From RPQJ01 sp963698735 (GTDB lineage: Bacteria; Pseudomonadota; Gammaproteobacteria; Steroidobacterales; Steroidobacteraceae): a DNA stretch of 64,000 bases. Positions 45,223 through 54,247 of the stretch are shown piece after piece. Where the stretch lies: positions 1 through 64,000 of the forward strand of contig CAVOSA010000019.1 of the NCBI GenBank assembly GCA_963698735.1. Direction: 5' to 3'. A program made the position numbers and the translations under genes. Under the pieces are notes generated by a model that worked only from the letters and a program-made list of their open reading frames with translations, did not search any database and was not told the DNA's origin. The stretch's first letter is position 1, and each line of letters opens with the position of its first letter.

Positions 45223-45233
45223 GACTGCCCTCC

Positions 45234-46463
45234 TCAGTCCCGCAGGCCAACGACCAGGCTGACGACCGTGCCCAGCGAGCCGCCGATATTGAGCGTGCCG
45301 TACGTGCGGGCGCCTGCAACCTGGTAGTCACCAGCGGTGCCCGTGACCTGCCGGCCCGCATCCAGCAGCAGCCTGGCGCCCGTCGCACCGACCGGATGAC
45401 CGACGCCGATCAGGCCGCCCGAGGCGTTGACCGGACACTTGCCGTCGATCTCGACCAGGCCGCTCTCGATCGCCTGCCAGCTCTGGCCGGGCGGCGTCAG
45501 TCCGAAATGGTCGATCGCCATGTATTCGGTGGACGTGAAGCAATCGTGGGTCTCGATTCCGTCCAATGACTCGACGCCCGGGATACCCGCGCGCCGCCAG
45601 GCATCCGCGATCGCCTTACGCACGTGCGGAAACATGAATTCCTCGCCCCTGCTGCGCTCGAGCTTGTCGAGGAAGCGGATGCCGGCGTTGGTGTGGCCCC
45701 AGCCGAGAATCTGCGGGAACTCGCTGGCCTTCACGCCACGGCGGGAAGCGTAGCCCTGCATGAACCTGTCTGACGCGAGGATGACCGCCACGGCGCCATC
45801 GGTGATCTGGCCACAATCCTGCCGCCGTGTCCCTGGTTCGATGACGGGATTGAATTCGTCACTGTCAGTGAACGTCTCGGCGTTGAACTTCCAGGCACGG
45901 GTCTGCGCGCGCGGGTTGCGCTTCGCATTCCCCATGTTGATCTCGGCGATTCGATTGAGGTAGCGGCGATCGAGCCCGTAGCGCTCCTCATACTCCATTG
46001 CGATCCTGCCGAACACCGCAGGCCAGACGAACTTGCAGTCGAGTCCTTCGTGGCCTTGCCACGACGCGGCGTTCTGCACCTGCGAGGCCTGGTCGCCCGG
46101 CAGGTTCTTTTCCTCCTCGACGCCGAGCACCATGATGCAGTCGTAGCGGCCTGCCTCGATTTCGGCCGTGGCCGACAGGACGCCAAGCGAACTGGAAGCG
46201 CAGGCCGCCTCGTGCCGCATCGCGGGCTTGCCGAAGAACTCCGGCTTCACCTGCGCGACCATGGCCGCGAGATGGCCCTGACCGCGATAGAGTTCGCCGA
46301 ACGCATTGCCGACGTGGATCGCGTCGATGTCGTCGGGCTCGAGCAGGCAGGACGCCAGAGCGCCGTCGATGGCCTCACGCATCATGTCCGAGTAGTCGAG
46401 CCCTTCGCGCGACCACACGCGCGCGAAATCGGTCTGGTAACCGCCAATCAGATGGATGGCCAT
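45234..46463 (-). CDS. SCP2-type thiolase / acetyl-CoA acetyltransferase
   Basis: 409 residues. It has the SCP-x/thiolase-like arrangement: HEAACASSS with C88 as nucleophile, ETHDCFTSTEY in place of the NEAF loop, GGLIGVGHPVGATG for the catalytic His, and NIGGS near the end. This group is typical of lipid and sterol side-chain degradation and can cleave branched or bulky 3-ketoacyl-CoA. It is the first gene of the operon with the thiolase at 44068. Operator copy I lies 38 bases upstream of its start. Confidence 0.9.
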   Translation of the reverse strand: MAIHLIGGYQTDFARVWSREGLDYSDMMREAIDGALASCLLEPDDIDAIHVGNAFGELYRGQGHLAAMVAQVKPEFFGKPAMRHEAACASSSLGVLSATAEIEAGRYDCIMVLGVEEEKNLPGDQASQVQNAASWQGHEGLDCKFVWPAVFGRIAMEYEERYGLDRRYLNRIAEINMGNAKRNPRAQTRAWKFNAETFTDSDEFNPVIEPGTRRQDCGQITDGAVAVILASDRFMQGYASRRGVKASEFPQILGWGHTNAGIRFLDKLERSRGEEFMFPHVRKAIADAWRRAGIPGVESLDGIETHDCFTSTEYMAIDHFGLTPPGQSWQAIESGLVEIDGKCPVNASGGLIGVGHPVGATGARLLLDAGRQVTGTAGDYQVAGARTYGTLNIGGSLGTVVSLVVGLRD

Positions 46464-46501
46464 GAAGAGCCCCTTGCTGGATCCGGGCCAGAATACCGCA
46501 T

Positions 46502-46521
46502 CAGTCCAATAATGCTAGTCA
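46502..46521 (-). promoter_or_regulatory. shared operator-like element, copy I
   Basis: On the minus strand TGACTAGCATTATTGGACTG, in the gap before the SCP2-type thiolase operon; its right end overlaps the stop codon of the upstream ligase. Confidence 0.6.
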
Positions 46522-48129
46522 CCCGGGCAGGCCGGTCACCTGGCCGCCACGAACGACAATGCCGTGCGCCTCGCGGTCCCAGGTGTCGGCCGTCACGCCC
46601 TCGTTGCGCAGCCTGTGCTTCTCGATCTTGGCCGTCGGGGTCTTCGGTAGTTCGGCGACGACGCGGATGTAGCGCGGCAGCATGAAATGCGCCATGCGCG
46701 GCACCAGGAACTGCAGCAACTGCACGGGATCGATGGCAAGCCCCGCACCGGCGGTCACGACCAGCATGACTTCGTCTTCCGATTGGTCGCTAGGCACCGG
46801 GATTGCTGCCGCTTCCAGTACGGCGGGATGGCACAGCGCCTCGGCTTCGACCTCGAACGACGAAATGTTCTCGCCACGACGGCGGATCGCGTCCTTGATG
46901 CGGTCGACGAAGAAGAAATTGCCGCCTGGATCGCGGCGGAAAGCATCGCCCGTGTGGAACCAGCCATTGCGCCACGCGTCTGCCGTGGCCTGCGGATTCC
47001 GGTAATAGCCCGGCGTGATCTCCCACGGCCGTGAGGCGCGCAGGATCAGTTCGCCCACCTGCCCGTGCGGCACCTCGACGTCGTTGGCATCGACGACCCG
47101 CGCATCGATGCCGGGCCGTGGCCGGCCACAGGAGCCAAGCACCTCGGGGTTCGCGCTGGAACGGATCGGCACCGCAGTCTCCGTCATGTTGAAGGCCGTG
47201 TGCATCTGCAGGCCGTAACGCTCGGCGACGGCCTTCGAGTCCTGGTTCCACGGCACGGTGACTACGTTGCGCAGCGGATGATCGCGATCCCGGTCGCCCG
47301 GTGGCTGGCGCAGCAGGAACTGCGTCATCCCCCCCACCAGGCAGCAACCGGTGATGTTGTTGCGGCGCACGGCGTCCCAGAACGTTCCAGGCTTGAAGCC
47401 GTCATGCAGGACACAGGTGCCGCCCTTCGTGAGCCGGTCCAGGACCGCTCCGGCGCCGCTGACGTGGAACAGCGGCAGGTTGGCGAGCAGCCGATCCTCG
47501 GCGTCGAAGTAATCCATGCCCATCGCACCGCCGCACCAGGCCTGCACGTACGTGCAGATCACGGCCTTGGACGGCCCGGTCGTGCCGGACGTCAGGATGA
47601 TGTAGACCGGATCCCACGGCTCGACGGGTCGCGCGGGTTCCGCGCGCTCGTCAGCGTCAAGAATGCTCGCCGGATGAAAAGCGAACCGGCCCGAGGCCGT
47701 CGGCGCATCGCCGACGACGATCACGTCGCGCAGCTGCGCCGTCTCGAGTTCGTCGAGCCGCGACAGCAGGCTCGCATGCGCGACCATCACCTGCGCGTCC
47801 GAAATCGCGATCGCATGCTGCAGCAGGCGTCCACGGTACCCGGTATTGATCGGGACGTGCACGGCTCCGAGGTAATTGGCGGCAAACCAGGCCAGCACCG
47901 CCTCGCGCCGGTTCGGCATCCAGCACAGCACGTGCGAGCCCTGCTCGACTCCCAGCCTGCGCAGGCCCGCCGCCGCGCGCTGCACGCGATCGAGCGATTC
48001 GGCAAACGTCCAGGCGCTGCCATCCTCGAACTCGAGGAAGTTCCTGTCCGGCCGTTCGCGCGCCCAGCGACGCAGCAGGTCGCCGACGACGCATTCAGCC
48101 CGTTCCGGAATCCTGGAATCGGCATCCAT
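46519..48129 (-). CDS. AMP-forming acyl-CoA ligase, CaiC-like
   Basis: 536 residues from ATG 48129 (MDADSRIPERAE). ANL motifs: ILTSGTTGPSKAVI, AFNMTETAVP, the hinge TGDAFRRDPGGNFFFVDRIK, RRRGENISSFE and the C-terminal TAKIEKHRL lysine. It is close to the ligase at 15783..17411 over the whole length. It activates an acid to its CoA ester. It stands 53 bases from a divergent carboxyltransferase gene, and its 3' end reaches the operator of the thiolase operon. The substrate is not known. Confidence 0.88.
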   Translation of the reverse strand: MDADSRIPERAECVVGDLLRRWARERPDRNFLEFEDGSAWTFAESLDRVQRAAAGLRRLGVEQGSHVLCWMPNRREAVLAWFAANYLGAVHVPINTGYRGRLLQHAIAISDAQVMVAHASLLSRLDELETAQLRDVIVVGDAPTASGRFAFHPASILDADERAEPARPVEPWDPVYIILTSGTTGPSKAVICTYVQAWCGGAMGMDYFDAEDRLLANLPLFHVSGAGAVLDRLTKGGTCVLHDGFKPGTFWDAVRRNNITGCCLVGGMTQFLLRQPPGDRDRDHPLRNVVTVPWNQDSKAVAERYGLQMHTAFNMTETAVPIRSSANPEVLGSCGRPRPGIDARVVDANDVEVPHGQVGELILRASRPWEITPGYYRNPQATADAWRNGWFHTGDAFRRDPGGNFFFVDRIKDAIRRRGENISSFEVEAEALCHPAVLEAAAIPVPSDQSEDEVMLVVTAGAGLAIDPVQLLQFLVPRMAHFMLPRYIRVVAELPKTPTAKIEKHRLRNEGVTADTWDREAHGIVVRGGQVTGLPG

Positions 48130-48182
48130 GCTGCTAGGATGTCGACGTACGTTTCCTGGTGCAAGCAAGCGAGAGACCGGAG

Positions 48183-49730
48183 ATGAGCTGGGAACCCGAA
48201 CTCGAGGAACTGCGGCGACGCCAGGCCATGGCCCGCGAGATGGGCGGGCCGGACAAGGTCGCGCGGCAACACAACGCCGGACGCCTGACGGTGCGCGAGC
48301 GCATCGCGGCGCTGCTCGACGCAGGCAGCTTCAGTGAGCTCGGATCGATCACGGGCAACGCGTCCTACGATGAGTCGGGTGCGCTGCAATCCATGACCCC
48401 GACCAACTTTCTGTTCGGGCGCGGCAGGATCGAAGGCCGGCGCGTCGTGGTGGCGGGCGACGATTTCACGGTGCGCGGGGGCGCCTCCGACGCGTCGATC
48501 ATCGAGAAGCAGGTCGCCGCGGAACAGATGGCGCACGAGCTGCGCATGCCGATGGTCCGCCTCATCGAAGGCAGCGGCGGCGGCGGCTCCGTCAAGTCGC
48601 TGGAGACGCTGGGCTACACCTACGTGCCGTTCCTGCCGGGATTCGAGCACATGGTCCGCAATCTCGCGACCGTGCCGGTGGTCAGCCTCGGCCTCGGCCC
48701 GATCGCGGGCTTCGGGGCCGCGAAAGTGGTGCAGAGCCACTATTCCCTGCTCGTCCGCCGGCAATCGCAGATGTTCGTGGCGGGACCGCCGGTGGTCGCC
48801 GCGGCCGGACAGAAATTGACGAAAGAAGAACTCGGCAGCAGCCGCATCCATGCGTCGAACGGCGCAGTGGACGACGAAGTCGAGAGCGAGCAGGAAGCGT
48901 TCGAGCGCACGCGCCGTTTCCTCGGCTACCTGCCCTCCTCGGTGCACGAGCTGCCACCGCGCATCGAGTCCGACGACGACCCCGACCGGCGCGATGAATT
49001 TCTCGTTTCCGCAGTACCGCGCGACCGGCGCGAGGTCTATCGCATGCGGCCGATCGTCGAGGCCGTCGTCGACACGGGCTCGTTCCTGGAAATCGGACGT
49101 CTGCACGGACGCTCCGTGATCACCGGGCTGGCCAGGCTCGATGGCTGGCCGGTGGCGGTGATCGCGAGCGATCCGTTCGTGATCGGCGGGCTATGGACTG
49201 CGGCGAGTTCCGCCAAGCTCGAGCGCTTCGTGAACTTCGCGCAGACGTTCCACCTGCCGGTCGTGCACCTGGTCGACAACCCGGGTTTCATGATCGGCAA
49301 GCAGGCCGAGCACGAGGCGACGATCCGCGCGGGCGCCCGGGCACTCACGGCGGTCTACCAGGCGACCGTCCCGTGGTGCACGGTGATCATTCGCAAGGTG
49401 TTCGGCGTCGCGGGCGCTGGCCACCAGAACCACACGCGCTTCCATTACCGCTATGCATGGCCATCGGCCGACTGGGGCTCGTTGCCGATCGAAGGCGGCA
49501 TCGAGGCCGCGTACAAAGCCGAACTCGACGCGGCGGAGGATCGTGCGGCACTGGCGGCCGAGATCACACAGCGTCTCAATTGCATGCGCTCGCCGTTCCG
49601 CTCGGCAGAGAAGTTCCAGATCGAGGAGATGATCGACCCACGCGATACGCGGCGGCTGCTCTGCGAATTCGCCGAGATTGCGGCGCCGTTGCGCGCCACG
49701 GGTCCGCTGCAGTTCGCCTATCGCCCTTGA
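48183..49730 (+). CDS. acyl-CoA carboxylase, carboxyltransferase (beta) subunit
   Basis: 515 residues with the two crotonase-fold halves of the biotin-dependent acyl-CoA carboxyltransferase family. N-terminal half: GRLTVRERIAALLDAGSF, DDFTVRGGASDASIIEKQ, EGSGGGGSV oxyanion segment. C-terminal half: LVDNPGFMIGKQAEHEA and GAGHQNHTRFHYRYAWPSAD. It transfers CO2 from carboxybiotin to propionyl-, acetyl- or methylcrotonyl-type acyl-CoA. No biotin carboxylase or biotin carrier gene is in the window, so its alpha subunit must be elsewhere. ATG 48183 was chosen. It is divergent from the ligase at 48129. Confidence 0.88.
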   Translation: MSWEPELEELRRRQAMAREMGGPDKVARQHNAGRLTVRERIAALLDAGSFSELGSITGNASYDESGALQSMTPTNFLFGRGRIEGRRVVVAGDDFTVRGGASDASIIEKQVAAEQMAHELRMPMVRLIEGSGGGGSVKSLETLGYTYVPFLPGFEHMVRNLATVPVVSLGLGPIAGFGAAKVVQSHYSLLVRRQSQMFVAGPPVVAAAGQKLTKEELGSSRIHASNGAVDDEVESEQEAFERTRRFLGYLPSSVHELPPRIESDDDPDRRDEFLVSAVPRDRREVYRMRPIVEAVVDTGSFLEIGRLHGRSVITGLARLDGWPVAVIASDPFVIGGLWTAASSAKLERFVNFAQTFHLPVVHLVDNPGFMIGKQAEHEATIRAGARALTAVYQATVPWCTVIIRKVFGVAGAGHQNHTRFHYRYAWPSADWGSLPIEGGIEAAYKAELDAAEDRAALAAEITQRLNCMRSPFRSAEKFQIEEMIDPRDTRRLLCEFAEIAAPLRATGPLQFAYRP

Positions 49731-49787
49731 CGCTGCGGTTCACGCCGACCCATCCGCCGGCAACGCGGTGGCCGCGCCAGCGCCGCG

Positions 49788-50096
49788 TCAATGCTTCAGG
49801 GGTGAATCGTGCAGGTGACGCCTGTACAGGATCTTGACGAATGCTTCGGTCACGCACTGGCAGAAGTCGTCTTCCTCGTCGAACTGGACCAGGCACGAGC
49901 CGTCGTCGAACAGCACGTCGACCTCGCAACGCGCGCAGTGACCACGCGGACCGCCGTCCGGTTCCTCGTACAAGTCGACCCTGACGGTATTGATGCGGCG
50001 ACGAAGCGCCTGGGCCAGGCGCTCGGTCTCGTGATGCACGATCGCGCGCAGGTCGTCGGAGAGATCGATGCCGTGGACTCTGATTTCCGTTCTCAT
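49788..50096 (-). CDS. small HPF/RaiA-like protein
   Basis: 102 residues. MRTEIRVHGIDLSDDLRAIVHHETERLAQALRRRI is reminiscent of the beta-alpha start of ribosome hibernation/sigma-54-modulation proteins (HPF, RaiA). It is followed by VRVDLYEEPDGGPRGHCARCEVDV and a short tail with two further Cys-containing segments (CARC, CQC). The Cys pairs are unusual for HPF and may bind a metal. If HPF-like it would bind the ribosome A/P region in stationary phase, but similarity is weak. It is flanked by unrelated genes on either side. Confidence 0.6.
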   Translation of the reverse strand: MRTEIRVHGIDLSDDLRAIVHHETERLAQALRRRINTVRVDLYEEPDGGPRGHCARCEVDVLFDDGSCLVQFDEEDDFCQCVTEAFVKILYRRHLHDSPLKH

Positions 50097-50355
50097 GGCG
50101 TCACCCCTGGCTGGATGTCACTGGACCCGGGTCAATCGGCAGACCATCTGCTGCGACAGCGACGTCCGTAACGCCACCCGTGCGCCATCAACGCACACCG
50201 ACGTTACAATTGCGTTGCCACGGTATCGAGTCTGCGCCAGATTGCTCGCAAAATCATCCTGCGGTGCGTCGGCCTTCCACACTGTAACGACGAGAGTCGG
50301 CTGCGTAGGATGCGCTGCGACCGCGAGGAAGCCGCGCGTAATCGAGGTGCCAACC

Positions 50356-51327
50356 ATGCGACGAGCCAGCCGTATCCTGCCCAGTGTGCTCGCCTGCCTG
50401 CTGCCCGTGGCGTCCTTGCACGCCGAACCGCTGCTGACCCGCAACCAGCACCCACTGGCTGCGCTGTTCGGCTTGCCGATGCCGCTCGCAGCTCGGCTAC
50501 CAGCGTCCGGCACCGGACGCGTCGGCGCCACCATCAACTGGAGCAACTTCGCCACCACGGACACCACGGAGCGACGCAGTTACACGCTCGATGGCGAAGT
50601 GTTCGAGGCCCGTGTGCAGGCGGACCGTGCCCTCGGCGAGCGCTTCGCCGTGCATGGGGAACTGGCCTGGCGGAACCTGAGCGGCGGCTCACTCGATTCG
50701 CTGGTCGAGAACTGGCACGAACTGTTCGGACTGCCGGGCGGCTCACGCAACCGCCTGCCCGAAGACGAGTTGCTGATCGAGTATCGTTCAGGCGAATCGA
50801 CACTGCTGCAGGTCGACGAGGATTCTTCGGGGCTTGCGGACCTGCCGCTTGCCGTCGGTTACCAGATTGCCTCGTCCGAACGAGGCGCGCTCGCGGGCTG
50901 GCTTACGGTCAAGGTACCCACCGGGAAAGCAGAGGACCTGACGGGCAGCGGCGCGCTCGATGTCGCGCTGTCACTCTCCGGCGAACGACAGGTTTCCGAG
51001 CGCTGGCTGCTGCATGGGCAAGCGAACTTCGTATGGCTGGGTGATGGCGACCTGTTGCCCGGCCTGCAACAGGACTTCGCGGGCTCGCTGCTTGCAGCGG
51101 TCACCTGGAATGCCTGGCGCGAGCTCGACCTGATTGCACAACTGGAAGCCAACACTGCGGTGCTCGATACGGGCACGGATCTCGACGGCGATGCCGTGGT
51201 CCTGACTCTCGGCGGAACCTACCGGACGGCCGGCGGCTGGCGGTTCGACGTCGGCTTCAGCGAGGACGTGCAGGTGGCCGCGTCCCCGGACATCGTGTTC
51301 GTCCTGGGCGTGCGTCACGCGTTCTGA
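50356..51327 (+). CDS. DUF3187 outer-membrane beta-barrel protein
   Basis: 323 residues. A signal peptide (ILPSVLACLLPVASLHA) is followed by EPLLTRNQHPLAALFGLP, and WHELFGLPGGSRNRLPE, both characteristic of DUF3187. Alternating beta strands and the final VRHAF (C-terminal Phe) fit an outer-membrane barrel. GAGGTGCC lies before ATG 50356. The gene ends where a fragment of another gene begins (51333), so its 3' flank is a rearrangement junction. Its function is unknown; such barrels may be porins or lipid-related. Confidence 0.8.
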   Translation: MRRASRILPSVLACLLPVASLHAEPLLTRNQHPLAALFGLPMPLAARLPASGTGRVGATINWSNFATTDTTERRSYTLDGEVFEARVQADRALGERFAVHGELAWRNLSGGSLDSLVENWHELFGLPGGSRNRLPEDELLIEYRSGESTLLQVDEDSSGLADLPLAVGYQIASSERGALAGWLTVKVPTGKAEDLTGSGALDVALSLSGERQVSERWLLHGQANFVWLGDGDLLPGLQQDFAGSLLAAVTWNAWRELDLIAQLEANTAVLDTGTDLDGDAVVLTLGGTYRTAGGWRFDVGFSEDVQVAASPDIVFVLGVRHAF

Positions 51328-51332
51328 GGGGA

Positions 51333-51593
51333 GATGGTCGGCCCGTCTGGGTCCTGCAGGAGTACACAAAGGCGGTCGATCCGAGCCTGACCCCCGACAA
51401 CCTCAACACGGTGGGCAGCAAGCTGAAGAACCTGCCGGCCGGCTGGAAGTTCGAAACCAAGGTGCTCACCGAGACCCTGTCGCTGGACACCGGTCGCGCC
51501 GGCGGCTGGGCCGCGATCATTCGTGACGACCTGCACTGCACCTACCAGGGTTGTGGCTACGGCGCCGACGCAAGCGCCAATTACATCCCGTAG
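51333..51593 (+). pseudogene. 3' fragment paralogous to the unknown protein at 62827..63510
   Basis: The frame RPVWVLQEYTKAVDPSLTPD through GWAAIIRDDLH, TYQGCGYGADASANYIP to the stop at 51591-51593 is collinear with the last 85 or so residues of the protein at 62827..63510. No start, ribosome site or N-terminal 140 residues are present; it begins within 10 bases of the DUF3187 stop. The differences are mostly conservative, so the copy either diverged under selection before truncation or came from a diverged paralogue. Confidence 0.8.
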
Positions 51594-51689
51594 CGGGGTC
51601 CGGGCAAGTCGCGCGACCAGGTCCCGATCCTGCATGAGGCGGTCGCGGACATAGCTGAAGGCCAGGCAGCCTCTTCCCGGGCTGCCGTA

Positions 51690-52060
51690 GTGTCCTGTGG
51701 AACGAGGCGTGCAGGATTTCGTTCACGACGGCTTGCGCTTCCGGGCTCCGCGGGGTCAGTTTGCGGATCGGCCGGCCGTCGAAGAACTGCATCGTCAAAA
51801 CCGTGCGTGACGAAAGTTCGGGGTACGGACGCAGCACCGTGACCTTGCGGGAGGAGTCGAGGTTGCGCTGGAATTCGAGCAGGTTCGACAGTTCCTGGTG
51901 AAAGTCGAGCTCCTGCAGCAATCCCCGCTCGAATTCCTCGACGATCGACACGACGCCAAGCAACTTCATCTCGTCGATGCTCGCCTCGAGCACCTGCGTG
52001 GCTAATTTGCAGCAGATTCAGGTCCGAGCGAACGACCGCGCTGACTGGTTCATGCGGACC
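51690..52060 (-). pseudogene. decayed AarF/UbiB (ABC1 kinase-like) fragment
   Basis: The minus strand encodes VVRSDLNLLQ near 52040, then after a frame change MKLLGVVSIVEEFERGLLQE and LDFHQELSNLLEFQRNL, TVLTMQFFDGRPIRKL, up to ILHASFHRT near 51700. This order matches the middle of AarF/UbiB proteins (IRSDLNLL, EFER.L..ELDF..E..N) just before their catalytic HADPHPGN segment, which is missing. Both ends and the kinase core are absent, so it is a remnant. A second unassignable coding-like stretch follows down to about 51630. Confidence 0.72.
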
Positions 52061-52102
52061 ACTTCCTGCAAAGACCGTTCGCTGTAGCGCCCGCGGATTG
52101 GT

Positions 52103-52807
52103 TCAGTAGTACCACTTTGCGACCAGTCCCAGCGCCCCGAGCGATTCCTCCTGCGGGTGTTCGTCTTCCTGGCTCGCCACGTACATCTCGAGACGGAAGT
52201 GCTCGCTCAGCGTGACCTCGGCGCCTAGAGTTGCGAGCGTCCTGGCCCACGCGTCGTAGCGCGTATCGTAAAACCACTCGTAGTTGACATAGGGCGCCAC
52301 CGTATAGCCGCGCACCTTGAACTCACGCTGCGCTTCCAGGCGGGCCCGATACCGCGTCGAATACTCATCGCCGATCCATCGCAGATCCGCGCGGGCGCGC
52401 GCTTCGAGCCACACGTCCGCCGGCAGAGGCGCCTTCCCGTGAACCGCGACGATTCCACGATTCTCAGAGACCTCGCGGCCCGATTCCTCGGTGACGTCGA
52501 AAATCCGGTCGTAGCCAATCCTCGCCCAGAACGAGCGGCTGCGCTGCCAGTCGTCCGCTCGCAACTTGCTTATCAGCTTCGGCTTGAACGAGAGATCGAC
52601 GTATGCGGCGAGGTTGAGAGATCGCTCGTCGGATTCCTTGCCCTTCGCGTGGGCGGCGTCGAGGAACAACCTGGCCTGCGAATTAACTTGATAGAAGTAG
52701 TTGAGTTCCGGCCAGAACTCGGAGATGCCCTCGGCTCTTGCCGCACCGCCGACCAGGAGCCCGACGACGAGCGTCCAGGAAATCAGGGTCCTCCTGGCAT
52801 CACGCAT
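52103..52807 (-). CDS. DUF2490 family outer-membrane protein
   Basis: 234 residues from ATG 52807. A signal peptide (ISWTLVVGLLVGGAARA) precedes EGISEFWPELNYFYQVNSQA, FWARIGYDRIF, and the strand-rich remainder WIGDEYSTRYRARLEAQREF and a C-terminal VAKWYY. The pattern is that of DUF2490, an outer-membrane barrel of unknown function. It stands alone, downstream of the decayed AarF fragment, with the 345-base gap before the plus-strand run on its other side. Confidence 0.8.
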   Translation of the reverse strand: MRDARRTLISWTLVVGLLVGGAARAEGISEFWPELNYFYQVNSQARLFLDAAHAKGKESDERSLNLAAYVDLSFKPKLISKLRADDWQRSRSFWARIGYDRIFDVTEESGREVSENRGIVAVHGKAPLPADVWLEARARADLRWIGDEYSTRYRARLEAQREFKVRGYTVAPYVNYEWFYDTRYDAWARTLATLGAEVTLSEHFRLEMYVASQEDEHPQEESLGALGLVAKWYY

Positions 52808-53152
52808 GACGTCGTCTGGCCCGCGTCGCAACCAGGCCAAGCGGCTGTTCCGCTGCCCCAAAAAGCTTGCGTTGCAACTTCCGCCGATGCGACAAGTTCA
52901 ATGTCATGTTCATGGCGCATCTGTGCATCGCGCGGGCCGTCGAAGCCCGACGGCAATCTCAAGAAGGCCTAGTCCAGCACGTTCCACCCATGCCTGCTAG
53001 ACATATCATGACTCGATTCGGACATTTGGAGACAGCCTGGGACAGGGATTTCCGCAGGAGCGACCGACGGAGACCATGGCTAGAATCCCCCGAAGAGACG
53101 GCTACAGTCGAGCCGAAATCGGCGCACCCCAGCGCCGGGTGAATGGGAGTTC
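52808..53152. other. intergenic region without a supported gene
   Basis: 345 bases between the divergent DUF2490 and lipoprotein genes. Short frames exist but none has a ribosome site or family-like composition. It probably holds the promoters of both genes; an AT-richer stretch at 52998-53025 (AGACATATCATGACTCGATT) may be promoter or operator sequence. The shared island operator is not present. Confidence 0.5.
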
Positions 53153-54226
53153 ATGCGCAACGCCGTCCCGACAGTATCCAGCGTCCTAGCGAGCCTCGGC
53201 ATGCTGCTGCTCGCGGGCTGCGCGAGCGTGGGCCCGCCGACAGTCACGCGCGACAGGTTCGATTACGTCGCCACCATCTCGGATTCCTGGAAGCGTCAGA
53301 CGCTGCTCAACCTGCTCAAGGTTCGCTACACCGACGCGCCGGTGTTCATGGATGTGTCGTCAGTCATCAGCTCGTACTCGCTGGAGGGCGACATCAGTCT
53401 CGGCGGTCAGTTCGCGACGTCCGGCGGCGGTAACGTCGGCACCGTGGGAGCCACCGGACGTTACTCCGACCGGCCCACGATCACCTACCAGCCCCTGATC
53501 GGCGACAAGTTCGCCAAGAGCCTGATGTCCCCGATTCCGGTCACGGGTCTGCTGTACCTCATTCAGGGCGGCTATCCGGCCGATGTCGTGCTGCGGATCG
53601 GTGTGAACACGATCAACGGCCTGGACAATGCCTTTGGCGGCGCCGGCAATCCGCGTGCGGGCGACCCGAAGTTCCACGAGTTCATGACCTTGATGCACGA
53701 GTCACAAGCTGCGGGCGGCGTGGGATTCCGGGTCAAGCCGGTCAACGACACACAGGCCGTCTTGATGTACATGCGCCCGGCGACGGACCCGGCGGCCGAG
53801 TACAGCCGCAGGATCGGCGCATTGCTCGGGCTCGACACGCGCGAGCGCGAGTTCACCGTCCAGTACGGATCGTTCCCGGAGAATGACCGGCAGATCGCCA
53901 TCCTGACGCGGTCCATACTGCAGGTCATGGTTGATTTCGGGTCCTACATTGACGTGCCGCAGTCCGATGTCGCCGAAGGCCGCGTGTCGAGCGTTTCGCG
54001 CACCGACGAGCAGCAACGACTGTTTCCGCCGTTGCTTGCGGTCCGGCATGGCCCGGCGCCGCCCGACGACGCCTATGTGGCCGTGCCGTACCGCAAGCAG
54101 TGGTGGTGGATCGACGACCGCGACCAGCGGTCGAAGCAGATTCTCACCTTCCTGATGCTCATGTTCTCGCTCACCGAAGGGGGGCCCGCGCAGAGCGCCC
54201 CGATCGTGACGGTTCCGGCGCGGTAA
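53153..54226 (+). CDS. putative lipoprotein of unknown function
   Basis: 357 residues. Lipoprotein signal with lipobox LAGC, Cys at residue 23, so it should be acylated and go to the outer or inner membrane (the residue after Cys is Ala, favouring the outer membrane). Then WKRQTLLNLLKVRYTDAPVF, MDVSSVISSYSLEGDISLGG, TYQPLIGDKFAKSLMSPIPV, and a C-terminal hydrophobic-rich FLMLMFSLTEGG. I do not recognise a named domain. It starts a plus-strand run with DUF2092, the acidic protein and the SYLF protein; GGGAG four bases before ATG 53153. Confidence 0.75.
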   Translation: MRNAVPTVSSVLASLGMLLLAGCASVGPPTVTRDRFDYVATISDSWKRQTLLNLLKVRYTDAPVFMDVSSVISSYSLEGDISLGGQFATSGGGNVGTVGATGRYSDRPTITYQPLIGDKFAKSLMSPIPVTGLLYLIQGGYPADVVLRIGVNTINGLDNAFGGAGNPRAGDPKFHEFMTLMHESQAAGGVGFRVKPVNDTQAVLMYMRPATDPAAEYSRRIGALLGLDTREREFTVQYGSFPENDRQIAILTRSILQVMVDFGSYIDVPQSDVAEGRVSSVSRTDEQQRLFPPLLAVRHGPAPPDDAYVAVPYRKQWWWIDDRDQRSKQILTFLMLMFSLTEGGPAQSAPIVTVPAR

Positions 54227-54247
54227 ACCAGAAGAGGTGCGATAGCG

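Noticed and set aside
48130..48182. GCTTGCTTGCACCA on the minus strand between the ligase and carboxyltransferase
   Set aside because: Only the TTGC part fits; too weak to call the same element.
51594..51690. Possible continuation of the AarF remnant or another gene fragment
   Set aside because: Short coding-like stretch without recognisable motif.
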